Shown here in pieces: positions 1 through 9,858 of a DNA stretch of 64,000 bases. Position 1 is the first letter of the stretch. Every line of letters starts with the position of its first letter. This stretch comes from Dehalococcoidia bacterium (GTDB lineage Bacteria > Chloroflexota > Dehalococcoidia > Lucifugimonadales > Lucifugimonadaceae), in assembly GCA_028285005.1 (NCBI GenBank), contig JANQQP010000016.1, positions 62,001 through 126,000 on the forward strand. The letters run 5' to 3'. The position numbers and the translations under genes were made by a program. The notes under the pieces were generated by a model. That model did no database searches. It was not told where the DNA came from and worked only from the letters and a program-made list of their open reading frames with translations.

Positions 1-2
1 AC

Positions 3-182
3 ACCCGGCAGGCGCTGATTGAGGCGAAGAAGCAGGGCATCACGCCGTTTTGCCTGACCGTCGACAAGTCAGGCCACGACTACCTGAAGACGATGATGGA
101 GGACTTCTCATACGAGGTCCTCCCAGACATCAACATGCTGCCGGCAAGGCTGCCACAGCTGTACCGCGCCCTGACGACTTAG
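3..182 (+). CDS. C-terminal fragment of a NorD/CbbO-like VWA-domain protein (5' end outside window)
   Basis: Open frame from the window start: TRQALIEAKKQGITPFCLTVDKSGHDYLKTMMEDFSYEVLPDINMLPARLPQLYRALTT*, typical of the NorD-type VWA C-terminus. Confidence 0.7.
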   Translation, partial: TRQALIEAKKQGITPFCLTVDKSGHDYLKTMMEDFSYEVLPDINMLPARLPQLYRALTT

Positions 183-324
183 GGGAGCGGTCACCCTTAG
201 ACGGGTATCTGTAAGATCGGTTAATTTTCTCGCTCTCAGAGCTCCGTATTCATCTGCGCAGTTGCCCCAAAAGCACGTCGTGTATCATCTCGACCTCTAT
301 GTGAGACACGATGTGGAGTGAACA

Positions 325-816
325 GTGCCCCAAATGAAATGGCTCATACGGCTTGCCATTTCTATTCCTAGCGGATTGGTTGCGGCGGTGTTGATTACGT
401 TCCCAGTTCATTGGGGCGTAACCATGGTGACAGCGTGCAACGAAGATGGCTTGATCATTGACGAATCCGGCTGCAGTCGCAGCTTATGGTCGCTAATTGA
501 TGCTGAAACGCTAGAGCGAGTTGCATATTCCGCGGCAGTTCCTGCAGCGTTTGTCTACGTTGCCTGCGCGGTTATGCCGGTCCGCAAGCTTTGGATGCCG
601 AGCTTAGTCGCGGCGCTTTGGGTGGCGTTCTTCGGGTTGGTAACAAGCTTTTCGGTACTCGACTCTGGGTTACAGCTCGACTACTCCGGATTAGGTTGGT
701 TGGAACTGTTCGTAGTAGCTGTTCTGAACATTGCCGTGCCAATCGCGTTGGCGGTTTCGATCTCGCGATCCTGGAAAACCGAACTTCGGCGAATGAAGCA
801 TACCCACGTTCTTTGA
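325..816 (+). CDS. hypothetical membrane protein
   Basis: 163-aa ORF with several hydrophobic segments. Confidence 0.6.
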   Translation: MPQMKWLIRLAISIPSGLVAAVLITFPVHWGVTMVTACNEDGLIIDESGCSRSLWSLIDAETLERVAYSAAVPAAFVYVACAVMPVRKLWMPSLVAALWVAFFGLVTSFSVLDSGLQLDYSGLGWLELFVVAVLNIAVPIALAVSISRSWKTELRRMKHTHVL

Positions 817-820
817 GTGA

Positions 821-1210
821 TTGGATCTGCGAAGATTTATTGAAAGGCTTGGGACCAAAGTGCAAGTCATCAAGGCTCTACCGCTACTCGGAATCGCAAT
901 GCTAACCGGGTGGATCTACGCCGAGTTCGGCAACGTTCTGATACTGCTTACATCCGCCTGGTTTTCAGTTCTATTTCTGGCATCGGCATTTGCCCCATCT
1001 AAGTACGGCTCTTCCTTCGAATCCGAGTTGTACCGCCAGACCGGATTCCTGAGTCCGGGTGAACTCGTTGTAGTGATGTTCGTGATGGCGATATTTTCTT
1101 TCGTCGCATACTTCATTGTTCAATCCCACTGGTTTCTTCTTGCTCATGGTGCTTGGTGGGGCTTAGCTACTACATCGCGCATGTTTGGGCGTAACCCTCG
1201 CAGAGTCTGA
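821..1210 (+). CDS. hypothetical membrane protein (TTG start)
   Basis: 129-aa ORF directly after the previous one, hydrophobic segments. Confidence 0.5.
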   Translation: MDLRRFIERLGTKVQVIKALPLLGIAMLTGWIYAEFGNVLILLTSAWFSVLFLASAFAPSKYGSSFESELYRQTGFLSPGELVVVMFVMAIFSFVAYFIVQSHWFLLAHGAWWGLATTSRMFGRNPRRV

Positions 1211-1313
1211 GTTGTCGCTCGAAGGAACATGTGAAGGGTGTGCGGTCCATAAGCGCGGTACCTTCAACGAACTAGCGAACTCGGATCGAAAGGGACGTTA
1301 GCCCCCAACCACT

Positions 1314-2561
1314 CTAAACCTCGTCCCCAGCAATCGCTCTTGCTGCCTCTGTCAGCACGAACATGGCGGCGCGAGGGAGGGCGCGGTCTGGGGACTGGTA
1401 GAAGCGGCCTCGCAGAACTTTCTGGCCGGTTGACGATGCCAGGCCGACGAAGATGGTGCCCTTCATCTGCTCGTCGTCTTCGCTGGACGGCGGCGTGATC
1501 CCGATGCCGAGTTCTGCGCCCATCAGTTGACGGGCATTCACAGCCATCTGTCTCGCAGCGGCCTCACTCACCATTCCGGTCGTACGGCCGGCTGGCCCGC
1601 CCAGCATCGACTCCAGCAGGGGAGTGGCTAACGGTGCTCCTCCCGGTCCGGTGATCATCGAGCCTCGGAACCAGCGCTCATGACCTGTCGCCTGGGACAG
1701 CAGCGATGCCAGCATCCCACCGGTGCCGGAGTCAACCACGCCAAGGGTTATGCCTGCGTCTACAAGTAGCTCGCCGAGCCGAGTGGCCGCAGAATCGTCA
1801 TCAGCGCCCCAGATTGCAGGTCCGATGCGGCTTCTGATCTCTGCCTCCAGCGGCTCAATCAGCGCGTTCGCTTCTGCATCGGTCGCAGCCCGGGAAATGA
1901 TTCGCAGCTGAATGCCGTCCACATGGGCGTAGATCCCGAGATAAGGGTTCTCAGTGCCGAACAGGTCTCCAAGCACCTCATCGATGCCACCCTCGGTCAT
2001 GCCGACCGTTCGCAGTATGCGGGTGTGGACGACGCCCGCGCCGGTCATCTGCCGGACCGCCGGGCCAATGTGATTGTTCCACATGCGCTTGATCTCGCGG
2101 GGCGGCCCGGGAGTCATGAAGATGTGACTGCCGTCGCGCTTCACCCACCAGCCTGGAGCCGTGCCACCGGGGTTTGGCAGGAACTCAGCGGACGGGATGA
2201 TATGGGCCTGCTTGATGTTGGTGCTTGGCATCTTGTCGATACCCCGCTCACGGAATACGCCCTCGATCCACGCGACCATCTCCTGGTCGACGGTCAGGTC
2301 TTCGCCGAGCACATTGGCGACCGCCTCACGAGACAGGTCGTCGCTGGTAGGACCGAGACCGCCTGAAGTGATGATGACCTGTGATCGGTTCAGCGCACGG
2401 TTGATGGCCTCGTGCAGGTGTTCGAGGTCGTCGCCAACCTGCGAAGACCACCGGACGGTGACGCCGGCGTTTGCGAGCTCCTGCGCGAAGTAGGAAGCGT
2501 TGGTGTCGACGATCTCGCCCATCAGCAGCTCCCTGCCGATGGTGATGATCTCTCCGTTCAT
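1314..2561 (-). CDS. cinA: CinA family protein (competence/damage-inducible, nicotinamide-nucleotide amidase-like)
   Basis: EIITIGRELLMGEIVDTNASYFAQEL and TSGGLGPTSDDLSREAVA motifs; likely start at MNGEIITIGREL. Confidence 0.93.
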   Translation of the reverse strand: MNGEIITIGRELLMGEIVDTNASYFAQELANAGVTVRWSSQVGDDLEHLHEAINRALNRSQVIITSGGLGPTSDDLSREAVANVLGEDLTVDQEMVAWIEGVFRERGIDKMPSTNIKQAHIIPSAEFLPNPGGTAPGWWVKRDGSHIFMTPGPPREIKRMWNNHIGPAVRQMTGAGVVHTRILRTVGMTEGGIDEVLGDLFGTENPYLGIYAHVDGIQLRIISRAATDAEANALIEPLEAEIRSRIGPAIWGADDDSAATRLGELLVDAGITLGVVDSGTGGMLASLLSQATGHERWFRGSMITGPGGAPLATPLLESMLGGPAGRTTGMVSEAAARQMAVNARQLMGAELGIGITPPSSEDDEQMKGTIFVGLASSTGQKVLRGRFYQSPDRALPRAAMFVLTEAARAIAGDEV

Positions 2562-2680
2562 GGTCGTCTCTCGCTGGGTCTCTCGGGCTTCCGACACGCC
2601 GTGGGTTGTTGCGGCGTGCAGTGTAGCGAATGACAGGCCAACGGGCGGCGCAAGTAGGGCGGTGGTGGGAACTTGAAGAG

Positions 2681-3709
2681 CTACGAACCGATCAACGGCT
2701 CGCCGTGGAACAGCTCAAGCACCTGGTCCGCCCAGTCTCTGTCCACCAGGATCACGTCAGAGGTCTCGTTGGCGACCGCGTAGCGGTGGTTGCCGTCGGG
2801 CGTTACCGCACCAATCGTCATCGAGACTCTGTTCACCTCGGTGACGTTGGGCTGGGTTGGTGACGGGCTCTCGATTCGAATCGCCATGTAGGGCGAATCC
2901 TCGTCTGCGCCATAGGGCTCGAACGCGGTCTGGTCAGGCAGACCAAGCGCAACCGCGCCGTCGATCTGGCGGTCTGCGATGTGCTCCAACGCCGACCGGA
3001 AGGCATCTTCGTCCACAGCCTGCGAGCCTGTGCAGGGGTCGGCCTCAACGGGAATATCGCAGAGGTGGTAGCTGTCAGTCTCACGGTTGATTCCGTATGC
3101 GCGAACAACCTCGTTGTCCTCGAACAGCAGGACCTCGCGGACCTCATCGGGATTGAGCACAAACAGCCACTCAGGCACCGGAGGGTCCTGGACCAGCCGG
3201 TTAAGTACACCGCTCCAGCTCTGGTCGACTAGCACTAGTTGCGGGAACCCTTCGACCTGCGCATAGGTGTTCTCGCCATCGACCGTCGTATCGCCGACCA
3301 GCAGGACTCGTTCCTCGCCATTGCGTAGTCCAATGGAGTAGCGGCCGGTCGGCTCATCGAGGCCAAACTCGGCCGGGTTATCGAATGTCTGCGCGAGCAC
3401 ACGGGAGGTCCGAGGTCCGCCCAGCAGCGTGGTGATACCGCCGAACCGGAACAGGTCGGCGGGCGTTTCCTGGTACTCCGCCGATTCGTCGAAGTACCAG
3501 CGGCGGATGCTCTCTCTGTAGTGGAATGAAACCGATTCGCCCTCATTCTCGAGAGAGATGCTGACAATGTCTTCAACGGGAACGTTGTAGAAGAATGGTG
3601 GCTGCTCAACGCTGCTTTCTTCACCGAAGTCCATATTGACGACCACGGCTGCGCCGACGGCGACCCATGACCCTATGATGAGGACGATCAGGCTAGCTCG
3701 AAGGTTCAT
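2681..3709 (-). CDS. DUF4340-type protein linked to a Gld-like ABC system
   Basis: N-terminal TM, repeated degenerate segments, position in the GldA/F/G-like cluster. Confidence 0.7.
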   Translation of the reverse strand: MNLRASLIVLIIGSWVAVGAAVVVNMDFGEESSVEQPPFFYNVPVEDIVSISLENEGESVSFHYRESIRRWYFDESAEYQETPADLFRFGGITTLLGGPRTSRVLAQTFDNPAEFGLDEPTGRYSIGLRNGEERVLLVGDTTVDGENTYAQVEGFPQLVLVDQSWSGVLNRLVQDPPVPEWLFVLNPDEVREVLLFEDNEVVRAYGINRETDSYHLCDIPVEADPCTGSQAVDEDAFRSALEHIADRQIDGAVALGLPDQTAFEPYGADEDSPYMAIRIESPSPTQPNVTEVNRVSMTIGAVTPDGNHRYAVANETSDVILVDRDWADQVLELFHGEPLIGS

Positions 3710-3712
3710 AGC

Positions 3713-5479
3713 CTACCGCCTGCGCCACCAGGACCAGACTCCAGCCAGACCGATGAGCGATGGCATTAGCAGCCAGCCGCTCCAGCGAATGAAGTCTCGT
3801 TCGGTGGATGTCAGGACTAGTTCCCGGAAAGCTTCGGTCTTGGAACGAATGGAGATTAACTCGAAGTCTTCTGCGAGCCAGTTGACGGAGTTGACGAAAA
3901 GGTCGCCGTTCTTGGCCGAGGCGAAGGCCTGGTTGGACGCAAAGTCCGTGTCGCCAATCACCACGATGTTAGCTTCTACGAACTCGCCTTGTTCAACGAT
4001 TGGCGCGCCCTGAAGCTCCGAGATGGCTTCGATCGTCACTGCGATTGGCAGCGGTCCAGGGCGATCTGCGGAGTTCTGGTTGAATTCGATGTCGCCGTCC
4101 ACGTCAGTCTCGGCCCAGCTGGCGAGCGTCGAGGTCGCGATCACCCGGTACTGGACGAACGGCGTGCCCGAGTCCGTCTGCGGTATCGTCGCCGGGTCTA
4201 CGGTCGTGGCGAGGTACGTCGAGCCGGGGAAGTAGAGCACGTCGAACTCGGGGCTGATCTCGTGCGGCGGGAACTGCTGATTCGACCGCTTGATCTGCAG
4301 GAACATCGGGTTCGGCGGGATGAAGCTTGCTGTGTCGACCACTTCACCGACACCGACAGCCACTCCGTAGCGAGACAGGAACGCAAGGAAGCTGTCAGGC
4401 GTGGTGTCGGGTTCGAGCATCAGCAGGACAGAACCGCCCGTGCGGGCGTACTCGCGCAAGATCTGGGAACCGTTCTCGGACAGCTCCTGGGTCGGGTCAG
4501 CGATCACGATGACAGCGGGCCACTCTTCAGGCGGAGCGTTGACGATCAGCGCGCCAAGCTCCTGCATCGTGGCGTTTGTCACGCGGTAGTTTTCACGGTC
4601 GAGCGCCGCTGCTGCCAGTCCGTAGCCATCGGGCGTTGCGGAATCGGTAATCTGCCGCTCCGAGTGGCCAGAGATGAACATCACCTGCTTCTGCTCGATC
4701 TGGTTCACTACCAGCAGGCCGGTGACGAGGTCCTGCTCTGTGAACGTGTCGAGTTCGCTGCTGCTGTCCTCCGCTGGTGTCACGATCTCGCGTCGCTGCG
4801 ACTCGACACCTTCCACAACCAGTGCTGGGAACGCGGTGACGCCGAATCGGCTGGCTTCGCCGGGGTTTAGTTCGGGGTCGATCTGGCGGTATTCGAGCGG
4901 GAAGCTGGTTGACCGGCGTGAGAACTCAGAAAGAGTGTCTTCGGTCTCACGCCATGCCGCACGCTCCTGCGCAGTGTCTGTCGGGAAGAAGGCCGTGATT
5001 CGGATCGGCTCCTTAAGATTTTCCAGCGTCACCCGCACCTTGTCTTCAAGCAGGAACTCTTTGGTGAAGGTTGTGTCCACACGGAGGAAGCCCGGAGGAT
5101 CAGGCCGGGACTCGGACCAGAAGAGCAGATAGTTGATGGCGCCTGCGATTCCGATTGCCACGAGCAGGATAGTGACGGAGTTGAAGCCGTACCTGCCGCT
5201 TCTCCCGAATACCACACCGCGCACTGTGCGCCAGGCGATGCCACCGGCGATAACGAGCAGGACAAGCCCGATGAGCATCACTATGAGGGCGGCGCCTCGA
5301 AGGTCAGCGATGAAGACCCAGACAATGCCGCCAAGCAGGATTCCGCCCACGCCCGCAAGCGTGAACGACTGCGTCAGCGATGATGCGTTGTCTCGCAGAC
5401 GCTGGTAGAGGCCGGCCGCAGTGGGTCGGACGTCATCAGGACGCGGCCTGTTTGCTGGCGGTTCGTTCGAAGTGGTCAT
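3713..5479 (-). CDS. GldG-like ABC-type auxiliary transport protein
   Basis: N- and C-terminal TM segments, VFISGHSERQITD and GGSVLLMLEPDTTPDSF motifs, operon context. Confidence 0.82.
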   Translation of the reverse strand: MTTSNEPPANRPRPDDVRPTAAGLYQRLRDNASSLTQSFTLAGVGGILLGGIVWVFIADLRGAALIVMLIGLVLLVIAGGIAWRTVRGVVFGRSGRYGFNSVTILLVAIGIAGAINYLLFWSESRPDPPGFLRVDTTFTKEFLLEDKVRVTLENLKEPIRITAFFPTDTAQERAAWRETEDTLSEFSRRSTSFPLEYRQIDPELNPGEASRFGVTAFPALVVEGVESQRREIVTPAEDSSSELDTFTEQDLVTGLLVVNQIEQKQVMFISGHSERQITDSATPDGYGLAAAALDRENYRVTNATMQELGALIVNAPPEEWPAVIVIADPTQELSENGSQILREYARTGGSVLLMLEPDTTPDSFLAFLSRYGVAVGVGEVVDTASFIPPNPMFLQIKRSNQQFPPHEISPEFDVLYFPGSTYLATTVDPATIPQTDSGTPFVQYRVIATSTLASWAETDVDGDIEFNQNSADRPGPLPIAVTIEAISELQGAPIVEQGEFVEANIVVIGDTDFASNQAFASAKNGDLFVNSVNWLAEDFELISIRSKTEAFRELVLTSTERDFIRWSGWLLMPSLIGLAGVWSWWRRR

Positions 5480-5485
5480 TGGTTC

Positions 5486-6250
5486 TTAGCGCAGCCTTCT
5501 TGCTTCAAGAACTACGACGGTGAGGATCAAGAAGACGCCTGTAAGCGACAGGTAGTAGGCGATATCTCCGAGTGAGATGATGCCGCGGGCGAAGTCCGCG
5601 AAGTGACCTCCCTGTGCGACGCCGAAGCTGTCGAGGTCGAACACCGAGAACGATGCGCCCAGCTGGAAGCCGTTGAGTACTTCCTGCGCCGTCCCTGTGA
5701 CTCGTTCCGAGATCAGGTCGATCAACGTCAGTGCAGTAAGAATGCCGGCTCCGACGACCAGTCCAACAATCTGGTTAGAGCTAAGGGCGGAAGCAAATAT
5801 GCCAACTGCCAGAGTGGCGGCGCCGTACAGGATCAGGCCCAGGTATCCGCTTGCGATTGGTCCGCTGTCAGGCACTCCGTAGATGTACAGGAGCAGCACG
5901 AAGAAGAGCGAGAGGGCGAACATGGTGATCAGGATGACGAAGGCGGACAGGAACTTGCCGATGACAACTTCGGCCTCTCTGATCGGCGAAGTGAACAGCA
6001 GCTCAAGGGTGCCGAGCTTCTGTTCCTCAGCGATGAGCCTCATCGTGAGCGCAGGCGACATGAAGATCATGAAGAACACGGCGCCTGCGAGGAAGCCGCG
6101 GATCGATGCCTCTGAAAAGGCGTCGGAAACCGATGCGACGAAGAAGAAGCCTGTGATCGCCAGGAATGCGGCTGCAACGACGTAGGCCATTGGGGACGCA
6201 AAGTAGGTGCGGATCTCTTTGCCCGCGATCACTCCGATGTTGGTAAGCAC
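5486..6250 (-). CDS. ABC transporter permease (GldF/ABC-2 type)
   Basis: AGKEIRTYFASPMAYVV, MRLIAEEQKLGTLELLFTSPIREAEVVIGKF. Confidence 0.9.
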   Translation of the reverse strand: MLTNIGVIAGKEIRTYFASPMAYVVAAAFLAITGFFFVASVSDAFSEASIRGFLAGAVFFMIFMSPALTMRLIAEEQKLGTLELLFTSPIREAEVVIGKFLSAFVILITMFALSLFFVLLLYIYGVPDSGPIASGYLGLILYGAATLAVGIFASALSSNQIVGLVVGAGILTALTLIDLISERVTGTAQEVLNGFQLGASFSVFDLDSFGVAQGGHFADFARGIISLGDIAYYLSLTGVFLILTVVVLEARRLR

Positions 6251-6253
6251 GGT

Positions 6254-7225
6254 CTAGTCTTCAAACTCCTCTTCAGTGGTCAACTGCAGGAAGATCTCTT
6301 CGAGAGTGAGTGGGAGGGGGTTGAGCGTCGTCAGGCCCCAGCCCTTATCAACGATCGTCCGGGCGATCTCCTCGGACGCTCCCTGGTTGGGCCTTGCGTC
6401 TACGAGAAGGGCAAGCCTGCCTTCGCTCTCTGCCCGCTGCTGATTCTCTGCCCTGTTGTCTGACCTGGCGTCGACGACCATGCTGAGGTCTCTGAGAGCG
6501 TTGATCACCTCTCGGGCTTCCGCGTTTTTCACGCCAAGCTCAATCCGCTCTGCGTGCAGAAGCCTCGAAGACAGTGCAGATGGCTGGTCGTCAGCGACTA
6601 TGCGGCCGTCGTTGATAACGAGCACTCGTTTGCAGATCATGCTGACTTCGGGAAGGATGTGCGAGCTAAGAAGCAGCGTGTGCTCGGAGCCAAGCTCGCT
6701 GATCAGTTCACGTGTCTCAACGACCTGGATTGGGTCGATGCCGATGGTCGGCTCGTCCATGATCAGCACGTCAGGGTTATGGAGAATCGCCTGGGCGATA
6801 CCTGTGCGCTGCCGGTAGCCCTTCGACAGCCGGCCCACAAGCGTGTTTCGGTAGTCACCGAGCTTCACAACATCGATGACACGATCGAGCCGTTCCTCGA
6901 TCCACTTCCGGTTCATGCCGCGAATCCTGCCCATGTAGCTCAGGTAGTCGGTTACGGTCATGTCGAGGTAGAGCGGAACCGATTCGGGCAGGTAGCCGAT
7001 GTGGCGTCGAGCGTCGAGCGAGTGAGATTCGATGTCGTATCCGGCGACGGTCACCTTGCCTTCAGACGGTGGAGTGAAGCCGGTTAGGACGCGCATCGTG
7101 GTCGTCTTCCCTGCGCCGTTTGGCCCCAGGAAGCCGACAATTTCGCCCTTGAGTACTTCAAACGACACGTCGATCACGGCCGGATATGGGCCGAAGTTCT
7201 TCGACATGTGTTCGAGCTTGATCAA
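6254..7225 (-). CDS. ABC transporter ATP-binding protein (GldA-like)
   Basis: Walker A GPNGAGKTTT, signature LSKGYRQR, Walker B VLIMDEP. Confidence 0.95.
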   Translation of the reverse strand: MIKLEHMSKNFGPYPAVIDVSFEVLKGEIVGFLGPNGAGKTTTMRVLTGFTPPSEGKVTVAGYDIESHSLDARRHIGYLPESVPLYLDMTVTDYLSYMGRIRGMNRKWIEERLDRVIDVVKLGDYRNTLVGRLSKGYRQRTGIAQAILHNPDVLIMDEPTIGIDPIQVVETRELISELGSEHTLLLSSHILPEVSMICKRVLVINDGRIVADDQPSALSSRLLHAERIELGVKNAEAREVINALRDLSMVVDARSDNRAENQQRAESEGRLALLVDARPNQGASEEIARTIVDKGWGLTTLNPLPLTLEEIFLQLTTEEEFED

Positions 7226-7519
7226 ATTCGGTATCCCTCCGCAGGGCCGATATTTCCAACCGCCAGGTTTCTAGCTGCCGTGCGTCGCGGTTGCTGCCCG
7301 GTCTTGCGAAGACTGGATACGCCGGTTTGTGCCACAGCGGATTTCGCTCCGCACAAGCACGCAAGTGTACCGGAGATGCAGTTTTACTGTCAGCAGGTAA
7401 GGATGTGGGATGAACGAATCCGTAGCTCACGGCTTCTGTCGCTCACCGTTCGACACACTGAATAGTAGGATGATACTGGGACATCGATCTGACGCCAGAA
7501 CAACTCTGAGGCCGATAAA

Positions 7520-8674
7520 TTGATCTACCTGGACCACGCGGCCACAACTCCTGTCAGGCCCGAAGTGTTCGAGGCTATGCAGCCTTTCTTCTCGGAGCAC
7601 TTTGGCAACCCTTCAAGCCTCTACGGACTTGCCCAGGAAGCGCGTGACGCAGTTGCCGAATCTCGCGAGAGGGTCGCGGCCGTCCTGAACTGCCGGACGA
7701 GCGAGGTGGTGTTCACTGGGAACGGCACGGAGTCGAACAACACTGCGATCAAGGGCGTTGCTTCGGCAATGCGTGAAAAAGGCCGTCACATCATCACCTC
7801 GGCAGTCGAGCACCACGCAGTCCTGCATCCGGCTGAGCAGTTGGAGAAGGATGGCTTCGAGGTTACGGTGCTACCGGTCGACGAGTTCGGCCGCGTGAGC
7901 CCGCAGGCGGCCGCCGACGCCGTCAGACAGGACACAGTGCTGATCAGCGTGATGCTCGCCAACAACGAGGTCGGCACGACGCAGGATGTCGCCGAAATCT
8001 CGAGGCTCGTCAGAGAGCGGTCGGCGGAGCTGGGCGGTGAGGTCAAGGTACACACGGACGCTGCGCAGGCCGCAGGGAAGATGTCGCTGGACACGAAGTC
8101 ACTCGATGTCGACCTGCTATCTCTCACCGGACACAAGATCTACGCGCCAAAGGGAATCGGCGTGCTATTCGTCCGGCGAAACACACCGCTTGAGCCACTC
8201 TTGAGCGGAGGTGGACAGGAGCGGCAGCGCAGGTCAGGCACAGAAAACGTCCCTTACATCGTGGCGATGGGCGCCGCGCTGGAACTCGCGGAGACGGAGC
8301 GAGAGGATTTCGTAAGCCGAACGGCGGCCCTGAGGGACAGGATCGAGTCGGGAATCTTGAAGCAGATGCCTGACACGAAGCTGAATGGTCACCCGGAACA
8401 GAGGCTGCCGAACATCACGAACCTTTCGTTCACAGGTGTGCAGGGCGAGCCTGTCCTACTCGGGCTCGATTTCAAAGACATCGCTGCCTCGTCGGGTTCG
8501 GCGTGTAGTTCGGCATCTGTGGAGCCGTCGCACGTGCTAATGGCCATGGGCCTGACTGAAGAGCTTGCGGTTGGTTCCGTGCGCATATCGCTGGGGCGTG
8601 AATCTTCAGAAGCCGACGCGGAAGAAACGATCAAGGCGTTGCCTGAGATCGTGGACCGTCTACGCTCAATGTGA
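7520..8674 (+). CDS. cysteine desulfurase (NifS/IscS-like; TTG start)
   Basis: IYLDHAATTPVRPEV, SLTGHKIYAPKGIGVLFVRR, SSGSACSSASVEPSHVL. Confidence 0.95.
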   Translation: MIYLDHAATTPVRPEVFEAMQPFFSEHFGNPSSLYGLAQEARDAVAESRERVAAVLNCRTSEVVFTGNGTESNNTAIKGVASAMREKGRHIITSAVEHHAVLHPAEQLEKDGFEVTVLPVDEFGRVSPQAAADAVRQDTVLISVMLANNEVGTTQDVAEISRLVRERSAELGGEVKVHTDAAQAAGKMSLDTKSLDVDLLSLTGHKIYAPKGIGVLFVRRNTPLEPLLSGGGQERQRRSGTENVPYIVAMGAALELAETEREDFVSRTAALRDRIESGILKQMPDTKLNGHPEQRLPNITNLSFTGVQGEPVLLGLDFKDIAASSGSACSSASVEPSHVLMAMGLTEELAVGSVRISLGRESSEADAEETIKALPEIVDRLRSM

Positions 8675-8851
8675 CCCGAACGTGCCGTGAGATCGAGACG
8701 CGACCACCGTTACAATAGCTCGGTTGCAGACTGTTGCCTGGCGCAGACGAGCCGGGCAATGAATCCAAGAAGTGTTCGCTGAACGAACATCTCAAAGAAT
8801 AGGCTGACCACTTGGTCAGCAGATAGTGACCGTAGTTGTACGGAGACTGAT

Positions 8852-9784
8852 TTGACTGACGAGCAGAAAAGGACAGGTGTTCCGGCTGGCGGGCAAACGG
8901 ATGCCGCTGCAGACAAGCCTGGACCAGTGGACGAGGCTGAGGTTGGAGCCCGGCTGATGGCTGAGGAGGAGGCTTGGAAGGCCTTCCCCAAGCAGGTGCA
9001 GGCGGCGATCACCTACGCCGGGTCGAACAAGTACGACTACGGCCCACAACTGCGCAAAGTTGAACTCGATTACACGGTAGTCAGCGCTGAGGCGATGAGC
9101 GACGAGATCACTCGCGTCGTGCTGTCGTACCAGCCACAGAAACGATTCAAGGGTCAGTCCGGCTCCGAATACCTCGACGTTGACCGGAACGGCACAGTGC
9201 AGGCCAGACGGCAGATTCGCGTACCAAAAGAGTCAATGCCATGGCTGCTAATCGGTATCGCGACCCTCTCGGTCATCGCCGCTGCCATTATCGTGCCTGT
9301 GATCACGCTCGTAGAGGATGAGCCCGACAGAACGTTCGTAGCCGGTAGAACGTTGTGGGTGCAGTCTGACCAACCGAGGATTGGCCCGTACGTCACCTAC
9401 GACGCAATTGATACAACGGGTGTGCCAAGGACCTGGATTGTCATCCCTGAAGGCGAAGGCACGTCGATTGCCTACGTGAATCTCAGGCTGATCAACCAGA
9501 CCTCAGGCATCGTGAACCTTGCAATCGACACGGATGCCGTTGAGATCACGACTGAGGATGGCGTAACGGTACGGCCGATCGATGTCGTGGCACGGGTGCG
9601 ATGGCCTGCAGAGGGCGAGCAACTCAACCCACGCCTGGACGTTCTCAACCTTCCGCTCTGGGGCGACAAGACGCTTCAGTCCGGACAGGAGCTGTCCGGG
9701 TTCATGGCGTTCGAAGTGCCGATCGGCAGCGAGATCGCGTCTTTGCGTTGGGCCGCAACCGACGTGGCGAACATCAGGTACTGA
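8852..9784 (+). CDS. hypothetical single-pass membrane protein (TTG start)
   Basis: 310-aa ORF with TM segment LLIGIATLSVIAAAIIVPVITLV. Confidence 0.7.
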   Translation: MTDEQKRTGVPAGGQTDAAADKPGPVDEAEVGARLMAEEEAWKAFPKQVQAAITYAGSNKYDYGPQLRKVELDYTVVSAEAMSDEITRVVLSYQPQKRFKGQSGSEYLDVDRNGTVQARRQIRVPKESMPWLLIGIATLSVIAAAIIVPVITLVEDEPDRTFVAGRTLWVQSDQPRIGPYVTYDAIDTTGVPRTWIVIPEGEGTSIAYVNLRLINQTSGIVNLAIDTDAVEITTEDGVTVRPIDVVARVRWPAEGEQLNPRLDVLNLPLWGDKTLQSGQELSGFMAFEVPIGSEIASLRWAATDVANIRY

Positions 9785-9858
9785 TCGCGTCGACAGCGGG
9801 TCTGAGTCTTATGCCGAGCGTCGCGGACAAAGTGATGCGCAGCGGCTAAAATCCCGCA

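Noticed and set aside
3989-4870. 293-aa plus-strand ORF
   Set aside because: Arg-rich shadow frame opposite the GldG-like gene
8724-8762. Possible 12-aa TTG leader peptide (MQTVAWRRRAGQ) after a TACAAT box
   Set aside because: Too short to support; no attenuator hairpin or regulatory codon run recognised
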